A stretch of 64,000 bases of DNA, from positions 1 through 64,000 of the forward strand of contig JAFWKK010000036.1 of assembly GCA_017514235.1 (NCBI GenBank). Reading direction: 5' to 3'. Position 1 is the stretch's first letter. The number at the start of each line of letters is the position of its first letter. Made by a program: the position numbers and the translations under genes. Origin of the DNA: Kiritimatiellia bacterium. Lineage in GTDB: Bacteria; Verrucomicrobiota; Kiritimatiellia; RFP12; UBA1067. Positions 1 to 8,413 of this stretch are shown one piece after another. Below the pieces are notes generated by a model that saw nothing but the letters and a program-made list of their open reading frames with translations, did not search any database and had not been told where the DNA came from.

Positions 1-2
1 AC

Positions 3-503
3 GGTCGCTCCTTGTTCCATCGCGTCAAAAATGGAGTCTGCATGGTGCTTGATCCTGTCACGGGAAAGGCGTCGGCAAGCGGCAGGGCGGAATGTCCTCA
101 ACCCGCCGCAATGCCTATTCAAGTAGAACTTAAGCCCGTCGAGAGCTATCCCATGCGCGCGACGAAGCGCATGTACGAGGGAACGGTCAAGATTGAGAAC
201 TCGGCATCTGAAGTTCGCCTTGATCTTGGAAAGGTGCGCGATTGGGCGGCGGTTTACGTCGACTGGCAAAAGGTTGCCGACCTGTGGTGCGAGCCGTATG
301 CATGCGACATTGCGCCGTATGTGAAGCCCGGACGAAACGCCTCCATTCGCGTGGAAGTCACATCTACATGGTACAACGCGCTCGTGGAGGATGCGAAGCT
401 CCCGGAGAAAGACCGTCAGACGTGGACGAAGTTCGGTCCGAAGCCGGACGCGCAGTACCACGAAGCAGGCTTCATCGGCCCCGCGACCATGTTGTATCAA
501 TGA
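3..503 (+). CDS. C-terminal part of a rhamnosidase/GH2-like glycoside hydrolase (partial)
   Basis: The reading frame is open from the window edge (base 3) to the TGA at 501-503, so this is the 3' end of a larger gene. The visible 167 residues hold one beta-sandwich, galactose-binding-like module: VRLDLGKVRDWAAVYVD, then LWCEPYACDIAPYVKPG, then EVTSTWYNALVED, ending in GPATMLYQ. This pattern (strand, aromatic WC/PY pair, P-G-x-N turn, TxTWYN) is typical of the C-terminal sugar-binding domain of GH106 alpha-L-rhamnosidases and some GH2 enzymes. No catalytic residues lie in the window, so the substrate cannot be named. The TTG at 12 is an in-frame Leu codon rather than a convincing start. A DUF4432 epimerase-like gene follows under its own promoter. 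Confidence 0.7.
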   Translation, partial: GRSLFHRVKNGVCMVLDPVTGKASASGRAECPQPAAMPIQVELKPVESYPMRATKRMYEGTVKIENSASEVRLDLGKVRDWAAVYVDWQKVADLWCEPYACDIAPYVKPGRNASIRVEVTSTWYNALVEDAKLPEKDRQTWTKFGPKPDAQYHEAGFIGPATMLYQ

Positions 504-548
504 TACTGTGTCAACAAGCACTGGCCCGCCGACGCGCGCGTGAGTGAA

Positions 549-577
549 TTGCAATCGCGAAAGTGTTCTGCTATACT
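549..577 (+). promoter_or_regulatory. Sigma70-type promoter of the DUF4432 gene
   Basis: TTGCAA at 549-554, a 17-base spacer and TATACT at 572-577, preceded by TGC (extended -10). Transcription would start near 584 and give a leader of about 25 bases containing AAAGAGGG ahead of the ATG at 610. Confidence 0.7.
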
Positions 578-609
578 ATGATTCCAAACTTGACAAAGAG
601 GGTTTCGCC

Positions 610-1641
610 ATGAAAATCAACCTTGCGAACGTTTCGTTCACTGAAAAGCCAACGCTCCTTGCGGAAGACGGCGAATTCCAGGCTGTTGCGTTCCGTTATA
701 CGACAGGCGTAGCGGCGCTCAAGGTCTCCAACCGCCGCGGCAGCTTCACGATCCTTCCGTGGATGGGACAGATGATATGGCGTTGTGACTTCGACGGGCG
801 CGAGCTTGCGATGAAGTCGATGTATGACGAGCCGAAGGACTGCAAGGCTTCGTTTGCCGAGTCGTATGGCTGCTTCGTAATGCACTGCGGCCTTACGGCG
901 ATGGGCAACCCGACGCCGGAGGACGACCACATCGGCCATGCCGAGCTGCCCGTAGCCCGCTACGCCGAGGCATATCTGGAGTTCGGCACGGACAAGTCCG
1001 GAGCTTATGTCGCGGTCGGCGGCACGTACAACGACGACCTGTGCTTCACGCGCAACTATGCCTTCTCACCGAGGGTCGTCCTGCGCAAGGGCGCCGCGAA
1101 GCTTGAGATTTCAGCGACCGTCCGCAACAACAAGGACATTCCGCTCGAGTACTTCTACCTCTGCCACGTCAACCACCGTCCGGTGAACGGGTCGAAAATC
1201 GTCGAGTCGCCGCTGAAGCGTCCGCCGATCATCAATCACGAAGTGCCGGACGGATACTACAAGCCGTGGGCGGACGCGACCAACGCCTGGCTCGCAGTGC
1301 TTGACAAGGACTACAAGGCTCAGTCCGTCGTAGGCGCGAAGGGCGAGAGCTACCGTCCCGAAATCGTGAACTGCTATTTCCACAAGGCCGACAAGTCCGG
1401 GTGGGCGTTCGTCAAGCAGGTGTTCCCGAAGGGCGGCGGCGTGTTCGTGAAGTACCGTCCTTCCGAACTTCCCTATGCCACGCGCTGGATCGCCCGCACC
1501 GTTGACGAGGATGCTATGGGCATGTGCCTGCCGGCGACATGCGAGCACAAGGGACGCATCTTCGCCCGCAAGCACCACGAGGAGCGCTTCCTTGCGCCGG
1601 GCAAGACCGTTTCGTTCCACATCGAGACGGGAATCCTCTGA
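610..1641 (+). CDS. DUF4432 family (aldose 1-epimerase-like) protein
   Basis: A 343-residue protein without signal peptide or membrane segment. It has the galactose-mutarotase-like fold pattern of DUF4432: a strand-rich N-terminus with RRGSFTILPWMGQMIWRCDF, then FAESYGCFVMHCGLTAMGNP, then LCHVNHRPVNGSKIVES near the middle and LPATCEHKGR near the end. The family is thought to bind or epimerise sugars, but the reaction is not established. The ATG at 610 is preferred over the upstream GTG at 544 because AAAGAGGG sits at about -10 and the promoter -10 box (572-577) lies downstream of 544. It lies between a glycosidase and an envelope/translation operon, which fits sugar catabolism but does not prove it. 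Confidence 0.75.
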   Translation: MKINLANVSFTEKPTLLAEDGEFQAVAFRYTTGVAALKVSNRRGSFTILPWMGQMIWRCDFDGRELAMKSMYDEPKDCKASFAESYGCFVMHCGLTAMGNPTPEDDHIGHAELPVARYAEAYLEFGTDKSGAYVAVGGTYNDDLCFTRNYAFSPRVVLRKGAAKLEISATVRNNKDIPLEYFYLCHVNHRPVNGSKIVESPLKRPPIINHEVPDGYYKPWADATNAWLAVLDKDYKAQSVVGAKGESYRPEIVNCYFHKADKSGWAFVKQVFPKGGGVFVKYRPSELPYATRWIARTVDEDAMGMCLPATCEHKGRIFARKHHEERFLAPGKTVSFHIETGIL

Positions 1642-1649
1642 TTTTCTGT

Positions 1650-3185
1650 GTGAAGAAAGCGATTAGAGCCGTTTGGCTGACGATGAAGCTGACCTTCGTC
1701 GTCCTCGTGCTGGCAGTGCTGCTTCTGGTCGGGCTTCTCTGCTTTAGTTCGCTTCCGGTGCCAGTGTCGCTAGTCAGGCTAATTGCCGATCGCAACCTTC
1801 CGCCCGGCATCGGGCTTCAGTTGGATGAGGCATCCGTCGGTCTCAGGAGCGGACTGAACGTGCGGGGACTGAGTGTGTTCGACAGGGAGAAGGACGAGAA
1901 GCATTCGTTCATCGCCGGCGCGGACGCGATACTCATTGACCTGCTTGCCCGCCGCGTGCTGATCGAAGGCGCTAGGTATCCGCGTCTTCCCGACAGCTAC
2001 TACGCGCCGGAGAACCACGAAAGGAACGAGCGCGTCGAGTGCGAGTTTCCTCACCTGCCGCGCTTCTCGCTGACGCTGATCCGTCCTGACATTCTCGCCG
2101 TGCAGGCGGAGAAGGTCGAGGCGAGCGTGGACGTTGCGCGCGACCGCATCACTTTCGACAGGATACGGCTCGATTGGCCCGATTCCGACGTGAAGATGTC
2201 GATTTCAGGGTTTTGCTACGTAGACTTGTTCCGTCAGGTCGTCTACGGCGAGGTCAGGGGACAGGCCCGTCAGGCGAACATACGTCCCATGCTTGTGGCG
2301 CTGGACGTTCCAGTCGCGCTGCCGTACTTCGACGGCTTCACCGACGTGCCGTCGCCAGTGCCCTCCTGGTGCGGATGGAAAGTCAATCTAGTCAACAACG
2401 ACCTAGACCTCTACCTCGACCTGCACCCTGCCCTCGGCAAGTACAACCGGGTGCCGATGTCCAAGGCCGACGGACGGATACACCTTCACGTGTACACGCG
2501 GGAGGACTTTCTCAACTACAGTCAGACGATCGGGCCGATCACAGCGAAGGGGGCAGGCGGCCGTTCGCTGGAGGGTACGGTCACAGTGTCGGGCACCAAC
2601 GGATACAACACGGTAGAGGTGGACGCGAAGAGCACCTTGCCGCTCGCGGAAGTGCTGCGCATCGCCGGGTTCGAGGGCGACTACGTGAACGAGGATGTCG
2701 TCGGCGATTCGCTGTGCAAGCTCCAGTTCCGCTTCCCGAGGGCGATGACGGACGACTACGGCCTCCTGAACGGCAAGGGGCACGTTGAGGTGAAGCATGG
2801 GCAGCTGATGCGCATGAAGGGCTTCCGCGGCCTTCTGGAGGCCATGCCGAGCGTCGCGCCGGCTGTCTCGTGGTTTACCGACACTACGCAGGCTTCCTGC
2901 GACTACGTGATAGAGAACGGCGTGTTGCGGACGGACGGCGTTTACATCGAGGGCTCCCTTTTCTCGATCAAGATGTACGGGAGCTTGGACACTGTCGCCA
3001 ATTCCCTCGACTTTACGGTGCGCGTGCAGTTCACCAAGCAGGATTCTTTCATGGGCAAGCTGATCCATCCGTTGACCTGGCCGTTCACCAAGCTGCTGCT
3101 TGAGTTCCGGCTGACCGGCACCCCGGAGAAGCCGGAGTGGAAGTACATCAGCGTGGTTGACCGGGTGCTGGAGGTTGTGAAATGA
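1650..3185 (+). CDS. AsmA-like/DUF3971-type envelope protein
   Basis: A 511-residue protein with an N-terminal membrane anchor (about residues 12-34, LTFVVLVLAVLLLVGLLCFSS) followed by a long beta-rich periplasmic region. The C-terminal part (LRTDGVYIEGSLFSIKMYGSL, then DFTVRVQF, LTWPFTKLLLEFRLTGTPEKP) matches the AsmA-like C-terminal region seen in AsmA/TamB/YhdP relatives, which are thought to bridge lipids across the periplasm. The start is either GTG 1650 or ATG 1683; neither has a strong ribosome site, and I chose 1650 because it keeps a basic stretch (VKKAIR) before the anchor. The stop overlaps the rsmA start by ATGA, so the two are translationally coupled. Confidence 0.7.
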   Translation: MKKAIRAVWLTMKLTFVVLVLAVLLLVGLLCFSSLPVPVSLVRLIADRNLPPGIGLQLDEASVGLRSGLNVRGLSVFDREKDEKHSFIAGADAILIDLLARRVLIEGARYPRLPDSYYAPENHERNERVECEFPHLPRFSLTLIRPDILAVQAEKVEASVDVARDRITFDRIRLDWPDSDVKMSISGFCYVDLFRQVVYGEVRGQARQANIRPMLVALDVPVALPYFDGFTDVPSPVPSWCGWKVNLVNNDLDLYLDLHPALGKYNRVPMSKADGRIHLHVYTREDFLNYSQTIGPITAKGAGGRSLEGTVTVSGTNGYNTVEVDAKSTLPLAEVLRIAGFEGDYVNEDVVGDSLCKLQFRFPRAMTDDYGLLNGKGHVEVKHGQLMRMKGFRGLLEAMPSVAPAVSWFTDTTQASCDYVIENGVLRTDGVYIEGSLFSIKMYGSLDTVANSLDFTVRVQFTKQDSFMGKLIHPLTWPFTKLLLEFRLTGTPEKPEWKYISVVDRVLEVVK

Positions 3186-4000
3186 ACCTGACGAGCCCGA
3201 GCCAGGTCAAGGCGTGGTGCATTGCGAACGGATTTCACCCGAACAGGACGCTCGGGCAGAACTTTTTGATCGACCGCAATGCGTTGACCGCCATCGTTGA
3301 TGCCGGCCTCGGTCCTGCGCCCGTGCCAGGTGCGCGCGTGCTGGAGATCGGGCCGGGGCTCGGCGTACTCACCGAGGAAATGCTTGCGCGAGGTGCGTGC
3401 GTCACGGCGGTTGAGAAAGACCCCGTTCTGGCCGGGCGGCTTGCCGGAGCGCTTGGCAACCCGCCTGGACTTGCTGTCGTTGCTGGCGATGCCCTTGAAT
3501 TCATCGCGGGCAGGGTCGGCGCTTCGCCGGCTCCGCCATTCGGCGACTTTGATTTCATGGTGTCGAACTTGCCCTACCAGTCAGGGACGCGCATCCTTCT
3601 CGAACTTGTGATGCGCCGTGCGGTGCCGTCGATGACTGTGTTGGTGCAGGCGGAGGTTGCGGAACGCCTGGCGGCGGGCCCTGGTTCGAAAACGCGTTCC
3701 CTTGCAGGAGTATGGACGCAACTCGACTACGACGTCCGAATGGTGCGCAAGGTCGCGGCGAGCTGCTTCTGGCCGCGGCCAGATGTGGCCTCGACGGTGG
3801 TAACTCTGACAAGGCATGACCGCAACATCGCGCTTTCCGAGAAAGAACGCGCTTTTTTCAGAAGTTTGACCAAGCGGGCCTTTGAGCATCGCCGAAAGCA
3901 GCTTGGCAGCATATTCAAAGATATGATACAATCTTGTGCGAGGGCGGAGGAGCTCTCTAACGAAGAATGGCTCACACTTGTGAAAGGACTGACAGCATGA
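3182..4000 (+). CDS. rsmA: 16S rRNA dimethyladenosine transferase RsmA/KsgA
   Basis: A 272-residue enzyme that dimethylates two adjacent adenines in helix 45 of 16S rRNA using S-adenosylmethionine. Visible signatures are the N-terminal LGQNFLID motif, the SAM-binding loop LEIGPGLGVLTEEML with the acidic VEKD after it, GDALEF, and the catalytic SNLPYQ (NLPY) motif near residue 126. The C-terminal helical domain contains FWPRPDVASTV and FEHRRKQLG, both family hallmarks. Length is normal for the family. It overlaps the genes on both sides by ATGA, placing it in an AsmA-like/rsmA/hexokinase operon. Confidence 0.95.
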   Translation: MNLTSPSQVKAWCIANGFHPNRTLGQNFLIDRNALTAIVDAGLGPAPVPGARVLEIGPGLGVLTEEMLARGACVTAVEKDPVLAGRLAGALGNPPGLAVVAGDALEFIAGRVGASPAPPFGDFDFMVSNLPYQSGTRILLELVMRRAVPSMTVLVQAEVAERLAAGPGSKTRSLAGVWTQLDYDVRMVRKVAASCFWPRPDVASTVVTLTRHDRNIALSEKERAFFRSLTKRAFEHRRKQLGSIFKDMIQSCARAEELSNEEWLTLVKGLTA

Positions 4001-5283
4001 AGACACCCGAGGAGTTTCTCGCTGAGAACGGCTTCGTCCCGGCGGATAAGATTGACCGGCAAGGCATGATCTCCACTTTTCTTTCGGAGATGGAGAAGGG
4101 GCTCAGGGGCGAGCAGTCGTCGCTGCGCATGATTCCCGCCTATGTCGGAGTTGACGGCAAGGTGCCGCAGGGCGCGAGCGCCGCCGTGCTTGACGCGGGC
4201 GGCACGAACTTCCGCGCGGCCGTAGTCTCGATTCCGCCGAAGATCGAAGAGCGGCGGAACCAGCCCATGCCAGGCACGGAAGGCGAGGTTGACGAGGACG
4301 CGTTCTACGGGGCGTTCGCTGCGGAGCTGAAGCGGGTGGCGCCGAAGGCGACAGCCAAGAAGTTCGGCTGGTGCTTCTCGTACAACGCCGACGTCACGCC
4401 CGACCTGGACGCGCGGCTCAACTGCTGGACAAAGGGCATACGCGCCCCGGCGATCGTCGGGCAGTACGTGGGGCGCGAACTCATGAAACGGCTCGGCGGC
4501 GGCTCCGTGGCCGTAGTGAACGATACGGTCGCGACGCTTCTCGCGGCGAAGGCGACGGAGGGTGAAAAGACATATTCGTCGTATCTCGGCTTCATTCTTG
4601 GAACCGGCACGAATACCGCATACGTCGAGCGCAACGCCAACATCGTAAAGGTTCCCGGTCTCGACCCGAACGGCTCCATGATCATCAATTCTGAGTCAGG
4701 CTCGTTCGACAAGCTGCCGCGCTCCCAGTTCGACCTGGCCATGGACGCGAAGCAGATCGATCCCGGGCACAACCCGCTTGAGAAGATGATCGCCGGCGGG
4801 TATCTCGGGCCGGTCGGTCTTGAGGTCTTCAAGGCGGCGGCGAAGGCGAAGCTCTTCTCCGAGCGGGCGTCCGCCGCCATCGGCGGACTCGGCTCGCTCG
4901 CGACGATGGATTTCGACAACTTCTGCGCAGGCTTCAAGAAGGAAGGCCGCGAGAATCCGCTGGACGCTATCTTTGCGGATCCCGACGACGCACGGATGGC
5001 GCGCCGCATCGGTACGCCGGTGTTCGAGCGCGCGGCTGTCCTTACGGCGATCCACCTCGCGGCGTTCTGCATAAAGTCCGGCGGTGGCGCCGACGCTTCG
5101 GCACCGATTGCGATCAATGCGGACGGTTCGACTTACTACAAGACGCGCACGGTGTCGTTCGACGCGATAGTGCATCAAGAGCTGGACGACATGCTGGTCC
5201 GCCGCCGCAACATTCACTACGAGATAGTGCCGCAGGTCGAAGACGCCCCGATGATCGGCGCCGCAATCGCCGCGCTGCTGTAG
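3997..5283 (+). CDS. Eukaryotic-type hexokinase
   Basis: A 428-residue sugar kinase that would phosphorylate glucose or a related hexose at C6 with ATP, feeding glycolysis in the cytoplasm. The two-domain hexokinase pattern is clear: phosphate-1 loop LDAGGTNFRAAVV (about residue 61), the sugar-contacting FGWCFSYNADVTPD and the catalytic-Asp segment VAVVNDTVATLLAAKA, then FILGTGTNTAYVE and INSESGSF. This is the PF00349/PF03727 family common in eukaryotes and in some PVC bacteria and Bacteroidetes, not the short bacterial Glk. ATG 3997 is chosen because it overlaps the rsmA stop by ATGA; the longer ORF from 3967 would reach into rsmA. A hairpin terminator follows 12 bases after the stop. Confidence 0.9.
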   Translation: MKTPEEFLAENGFVPADKIDRQGMISTFLSEMEKGLRGEQSSLRMIPAYVGVDGKVPQGASAAVLDAGGTNFRAAVVSIPPKIEERRNQPMPGTEGEVDEDAFYGAFAAELKRVAPKATAKKFGWCFSYNADVTPDLDARLNCWTKGIRAPAIVGQYVGRELMKRLGGGSVAVVNDTVATLLAAKATEGEKTYSSYLGFILGTGTNTAYVERNANIVKVPGLDPNGSMIINSESGSFDKLPRSQFDLAMDAKQIDPGHNPLEKMIAGGYLGPVGLEVFKAAAKAKLFSERASAAIGGLGSLATMDFDNFCAGFKKEGRENPLDAIFADPDDARMARRIGTPVFERAAVLTAIHLAAFCIKSGGGADASAPIAINADGSTYYKTRTVSFDAIVHQELDDMLVRRRNIHYEIVPQVEDAPMIGAAIAALL

Positions 5284-5294
5284 GCTGGCGCGGC

Positions 5295-5325
5295 GCCTTC
5301 GGGGCGTACCTGCCGCCCCGAAGGC
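5295..5325. terminator. Bidirectional hairpin between hexokinase and cysK
   Basis: A perfect 12-base-pair stem, GCCTTCGGGGCG (5295-5306) with CGCCCCGAAGGC (5314-5325), and a 7-base loop. It lies between two convergent genes and has no long T-tract on either side, so it may end transcription in both directions only partly. Confidence 0.65.
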
Positions 5326-5336
5326 CAGTCGGTTCC

Positions 5337-6257
5337 TTACTCGAACAGCCAGGTCGAGAGGTAGCGCTCGCCCGTGTCGGGGAGAAGTGCGACTATCGTC
5401 TTGCCTGCGAATTCGGGACGCTTCGAGAGCTCCAGCGCCGCCCAGAGCGCCGCGCCGGACGATATGCCGACGAGAAGCCCCTCGCTCGCGGCAGCAGCGC
5501 GCGCCGTGGCGCCGGCGTCAGCCGCGCTTGCCTTCACGACTTCCGTCAGGAGCGACGTGTCAAGCACCTTCGGCACGAATCCCGCGCCTATGCCCTGAAT
5601 CTTGTGTGGACCGGGCTGCCCGCCGGAGAGGACAGGCGACGTGTCCGGCTCGACCGCGAAGAGCTGAACCGCAGGGTTCTTCTCCTTCAGGTACTTGCCG
5701 GCGCCGGTGATCGTGCCGCCGGTGCCGACGCCCGCCACGAACGCCGCAACCTCTCCGTTGGTGCCCGTCCACACTTCCGGACCGGTGGTGCGGTAGTGGA
5801 AGTCGGGGTTGGCCGGGTTCTCGAACTGTTGCAGTATCACCGCTCCCGGCGTCGCGTCGCGCAGCTCGTTCGCCTTGGCGATCGCGCCCTTCATGCCGGC
5901 GGAGCCTGGCGTGAGGACGATTTCCGCGCCGTAGGCGGCGGCCAGCTTGCGCCGCTCGATGCTCATCGTCTCGGGCATGGTGAGGATAAGGTGATAGCCT
6001 TTCACCGCGCTCACCAGGGCGAGCCCGACGCCCGTGTTGCCGCTCGTCGGCTCGATGATCGTGGCGCCGGGCTTGAGCGTGCCGCCCTTCTCCGCCGCCT
6101 CGACCATCGCGAGCGCGATGCGGTCCTTGACGCTCCCGCCGGGGTTGAAGTACTCGACCTTGGCGAGGACGCGCGCACCGCCCTTGTTCAGTTTGCCGGA
6201 GATCTCGACGAGCGGCGTTCCGCCCACCTTCTCCAGAATGTTCTTTGCCGTACTCAT
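5337..6257 (-). CDS. cysK: Cysteine synthase A (O-acetylserine sulfhydrylase)
   Basis: A 306-residue PLP enzyme making cysteine from O-acetylserine and sulfide. It shows the PLP-lysine motif NPGGSVKDRIAL, the substrate loop PTSGNTGVGLA, the phosphate-binding GVGTGGTITG and GIGAGFVPKVLD, with the GISSGAA motif near the end. All are diagnostic of CysK/CysM; the length and the GIGAGF loop favour CysK. The start at 6257 (MSTAKNILEKVGGTPLVE) is preferred over 6335 because AAAGGA sits about 9 bases upstream and because the promoter -10 lies at 6313-6318, inside the longer ORF. No serine acetyltransferase is adjacent. Confidence 0.95.
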   Translation of the reverse strand: MSTAKNILEKVGGTPLVEISGKLNKGGARVLAKVEYFNPGGSVKDRIALAMVEAAEKGGTLKPGATIIEPTSGNTGVGLALVSAVKGYHLILTMPETMSIERRKLAAAYGAEIVLTPGSAGMKGAIAKANELRDATPGAVILQQFENPANPDFHYRTTGPEVWTGTNGEVAAFVAGVGTGGTITGAGKYLKEKNPAVQLFAVEPDTSPVLSGGQPGPHKIQGIGAGFVPKVLDTSLLTEVVKASAADAGATARAAAASEGLLVGISSGAALWAALELSKRPEFAGKTIVALLPDTGERYLSTWLFE

Positions 6258-6312
6258 CTTTGCAGTTCCTTTCAGTTTGCGTGCCGCGACCCTTTTCGCG
6301 TCAACGCCGCAT

Positions 6313-6321
6313 AGTATAGCA
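6313..6321 (-). promoter_or_regulatory. Extended -10 promoter of cysK
   Basis: On the minus strand TGCTATACT (TGC at 6321-6319, TATACT at 6318-6313). No good -35 box is seen 17 bases upstream, so the TGn extension probably compensates. Expected leader about 50 bases. Confidence 0.55.
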
Positions 6322-6408
6322 CGTTTTCGACCCATTGGAACAACAGGAAATTGCTTGTTCCAACCATAGCCGGATCCTATGGCTTTGGCCGTTGATTCCT
6401 CTGCAACG

Positions 6409-7623
6409 TCAACGGTCTGTGGGGCTGTAGACGGACTGCCCGTCGGCCGGGTCGGGGCATGGTTTTCTCGGCATCTCGGAGAAGACCGGAATCACGAAGC
6501 GGAAGGGGGAGTCCAGCAGGTCGAAAGTCTCGTAGGAGGCGTGCACGTTGCGCGCTTCCGTCAGCGGGGCCGCTATGTTCTGCATGTACTGCTTCCAACG
6601 GAATTCGCCGGCCTCTTTCGCGACGCTGAACTTCTGCAGGTAGCGCGTGTGGCGGTGCGTGGAGACGTAGCGGTCCCGCAGCAGCGTCGCGCCGCCCTCT
6701 ATTGCGCGCGCCTGGCTAGTCCAGGGGCCGCAGTATTTGGCGCGCGTCTCCTTTCCCGTAGCCTCCTTCCAGGCGTTGTAGCGTATTTCGAACAGGCCGA
6801 GCCCGGTGGCGCCGATGTTGAAGAAGTTGTAGTAGCCGTTATAGAACGTGGCGCCCTTTGCAACGACGGCGGCGGTGGCCGGGGCGTCGCGCGTGTAGGT
6901 CTGCCCCCAGACTGTCGCCTCGCCGACGCGGTCTGTCTTGTTCGAGTGAAGCGCGACGAGCGAATCCCCGATCTTGCCGCGCGCCTGCACGGAGCCGGGG
7001 CCCTGTTCGCTGGCGAGGCGTCCGGCCAGGAACACGGGGCTGATGCCAAGGCGGCGTCCTAGCGTGGTCAGCAGCTCTGCGAACGTAAGCTTGCCGCCGT
7101 CGCAGCGGGCGTTCGCCATGAACGTCTTCGACAGCACTCGTTCCACGATGTCGCGCGTCTGCGTGCGCTCGTCGAACTCGAGCGTCTCGAACATGAATAT
7201 GTCGGTGTCGTTCAGGAAGTTCCTCGGGTCCATGAAGTAGGCGATGGCGTCGCGGCTGGCCTGAAGCCAGGCGCCGGAGTCGTATGCCTTCGCGTTCGCG
7301 GCGAAGTAGGGGATGTAGTTGGTAGTGCCGAGGCTGGTCCACGGCTCTGGGGCCCAGGCGGAGCGGACGACAAGGTTCCAGGACGGGGTGCATTCGCGGG
7401 CGACCACCTTCTCCCAGGGAATGTCCGTGACTTTAAGCGGCACGAACGTCCATCGCGGGCGCTCGGCATGGAGCGCCGCGAGGCGCGTCGCGTAGCTCGG
7501 CGGGAAACCGGCGGAGATCATTTTTGCGCGGTAGCGTGACCTGGAGATGCAGGGGCCGAGCGCGAGCAGCAAGGCGGCCGCGGCAAGCAGTGCAATCAGG
7601 GCGCGTTTTTTTCTCTTCCGCAT
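6409..7623 (-). CDS. GH73-like N-acetylglucosaminidase (peptidoglycan hydrolase), membrane-anchored
   Basis: A 404-residue exported protein with basic residues and a single hydrophobic segment at the N-terminus (RKRKKRALIALLAAAALLLALG), acting outside the cytoplasmic membrane on peptidoglycan glycan strands. The glucosaminidase-type signatures are AYFMDPRNFLND, IFMFETLEFDE, and the later SEQGPGSVQARG with its likely catalytic Glu, then YNGYYNFFNIGA and GLGLFEIRYNAW, as in LytG and Listeria/Clostridium autolysins. Fold position and spacing match that family; the exact bond cleaved is inferred. It diverges from the GT2 gene at 7715, and its own promoter puts TATAAT only 8 bases before the ATG, so the mRNA is probably leaderless. 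Confidence 0.75.
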   Translation of the reverse strand: MRKRKKRALIALLAAAALLLALGPCISRSRYRAKMISAGFPPSYATRLAALHAERPRWTFVPLKVTDIPWEKVVARECTPSWNLVVRSAWAPEPWTSLGTTNYIPYFAANAKAYDSGAWLQASRDAIAYFMDPRNFLNDTDIFMFETLEFDERTQTRDIVERVLSKTFMANARCDGGKLTFAELLTTLGRRLGISPVFLAGRLASEQGPGSVQARGKIGDSLVALHSNKTDRVGEATVWGQTYTRDAPATAAVVAKGATFYNGYYNFFNIGATGLGLFEIRYNAWKEATGKETRAKYCGPWTSQARAIEGGATLLRDRYVSTHRHTRYLQKFSVAKEAGEFRWKQYMQNIAAPLTEARNVHASYETFDLLDSPFRFVIPVFSEMPRKPCPDPADGQSVYSPTDR

Positions 7624-7631
7624 ACGTCCGT

Positions 7632-7640
7632 ATTATATCA
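7632..7640 (-). promoter_or_regulatory. Leaderless extended -10 promoter of the glucosaminidase gene
   Basis: Minus strand TGATATAAT (7640-7632), followed by 8 bases and the ATG at 7623-7621. The expected transcription start falls at or next to the start codon. Confidence 0.6.
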
Positions 7641-7679
7641 AAATCTCTCCAGGCGTTTTTCGTGGAATGCCGTCTGGCG

Positions 7680-7708
7680 TTGACAACTGCGGTGCGGTTT
7701 GGTAGTCT
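7680..7708 (+). promoter_or_regulatory. Leaderless promoter of the DPM1-like glycosyltransferase
   Basis: Consensus TTGACA at 7680-7685, a 17-base spacer, and TAGTCT at 7703-7708 preceded by TGG. The ATG at 7715 begins 6 bases after the -10 box, so the transcript should begin at about the start codon. Confidence 0.7.
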
Positions 7709-7714
7709 AATGAC

Positions 7715-8413
7715 ATGAAAGCAGTCGTTGTGATACCGACGTATGACGAGCGGGAGAACGTGGGCCCGATGGCGGATGCCGTGCTGGCGGCCGTGCCGGA
7801 CGCCGAGCTGCTGTTCGTCGACGACAACTCGCCAGACGGCACGGGCGACGCCATAGAGACACTGATGAAGTCGGAATCGCGCATCCGTTGCCTGCACCGG
7901 ACGAAGAAGGAGGGCCTAGGCCGCGCCTATGTCGCCGGCTTCGAAGCCGCGCTCGGAATGGGCGCCGACAGGGTAGTGCAGATGGACTGCGACTTCAGCC
8001 ATGACCCGAAGGACCTGCCGCGCATTCTTGCGGAAGACGCCGACCTTGTGATTGGCTCGCGCTATGTGAAGGGGGGCGGTACGCCGGGCTGGCCGTTCAA
8101 GCGGCGTCTCATTTCCCGTGCGGGCGGAGTCTTCATACGCACTGTCACGGGAATGCCGCTCCGCGACCCCACTGGCGGCTTCAAGTGCTGGACCGCCGCA
8201 GCCTTGCGTAAGATAGGCTTCTCGACCGTGGCGAGTGCCGGCTACTCGTTTCAGCTTGAGATGAACCACCGCGCCTGGAAGTCCGGTTGCTCCATCCGCG
8301 AGATACCCATCGTGTTCACCGACCGTGCGCGCGGATATTCGAAGATCACGCCTGGCATCGCGGTCGAGTCCGTTAAGATTGCGCTTGCCCTCCGCTTCGG
8401 CAGGAAAAGATGA
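7715..8413 (+). CDS. Dolichyl/polyprenyl-phosphate mannosyltransferase-like GT2
   Basis: A 232-residue family 2 glycosyltransferase of the DPM1/polyprenol-monophosphomannose synthase type, transferring a sugar from a nucleotide donor to a polyprenyl phosphate on the cytoplasmic side. Motifs in order: VVVIPTYDERENV, LLFVDDNSPDGTGD (nucleotide binding), MDCDFSHDP (the DxD-like metal site), VIGSRYVKGG, and DPTGGFKCW. There is no membrane helix, as in short DPM1 proteins that attach peripherally. It overlaps the TatD-like gene by ATGA and could supply lipid-linked mannose to GT87-type enzymes such as the one at 17357; that link is inference. Confidence 0.85.
   Translation: MKAVVVIPTYDERENVGPMADAVLAAVPDAELLFVDDNSPDGTGDAIETLMKSESRIRCLHRTKKEGLGRAYVAGFEAALGMGADRVVQMDCDFSHDPKDLPRILAEDADLVIGSRYVKGGGTPGWPFKRRLISRAGGVFIRTVTGMPLRDPTGGFKCWTAAALRKIGFSTVASAGYSFQLEMNHRAWKSGCSIREIPIVFTDRARGYSKITPGIAVESVKIALALRFGRKR

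Noticed and set aside
544-609. GTG at 544 as the DUF4432 start
   Set aside because: It lies upstream of the -10 box at 572-577, lacks a ribosome site and adds a tail not seen in the family.
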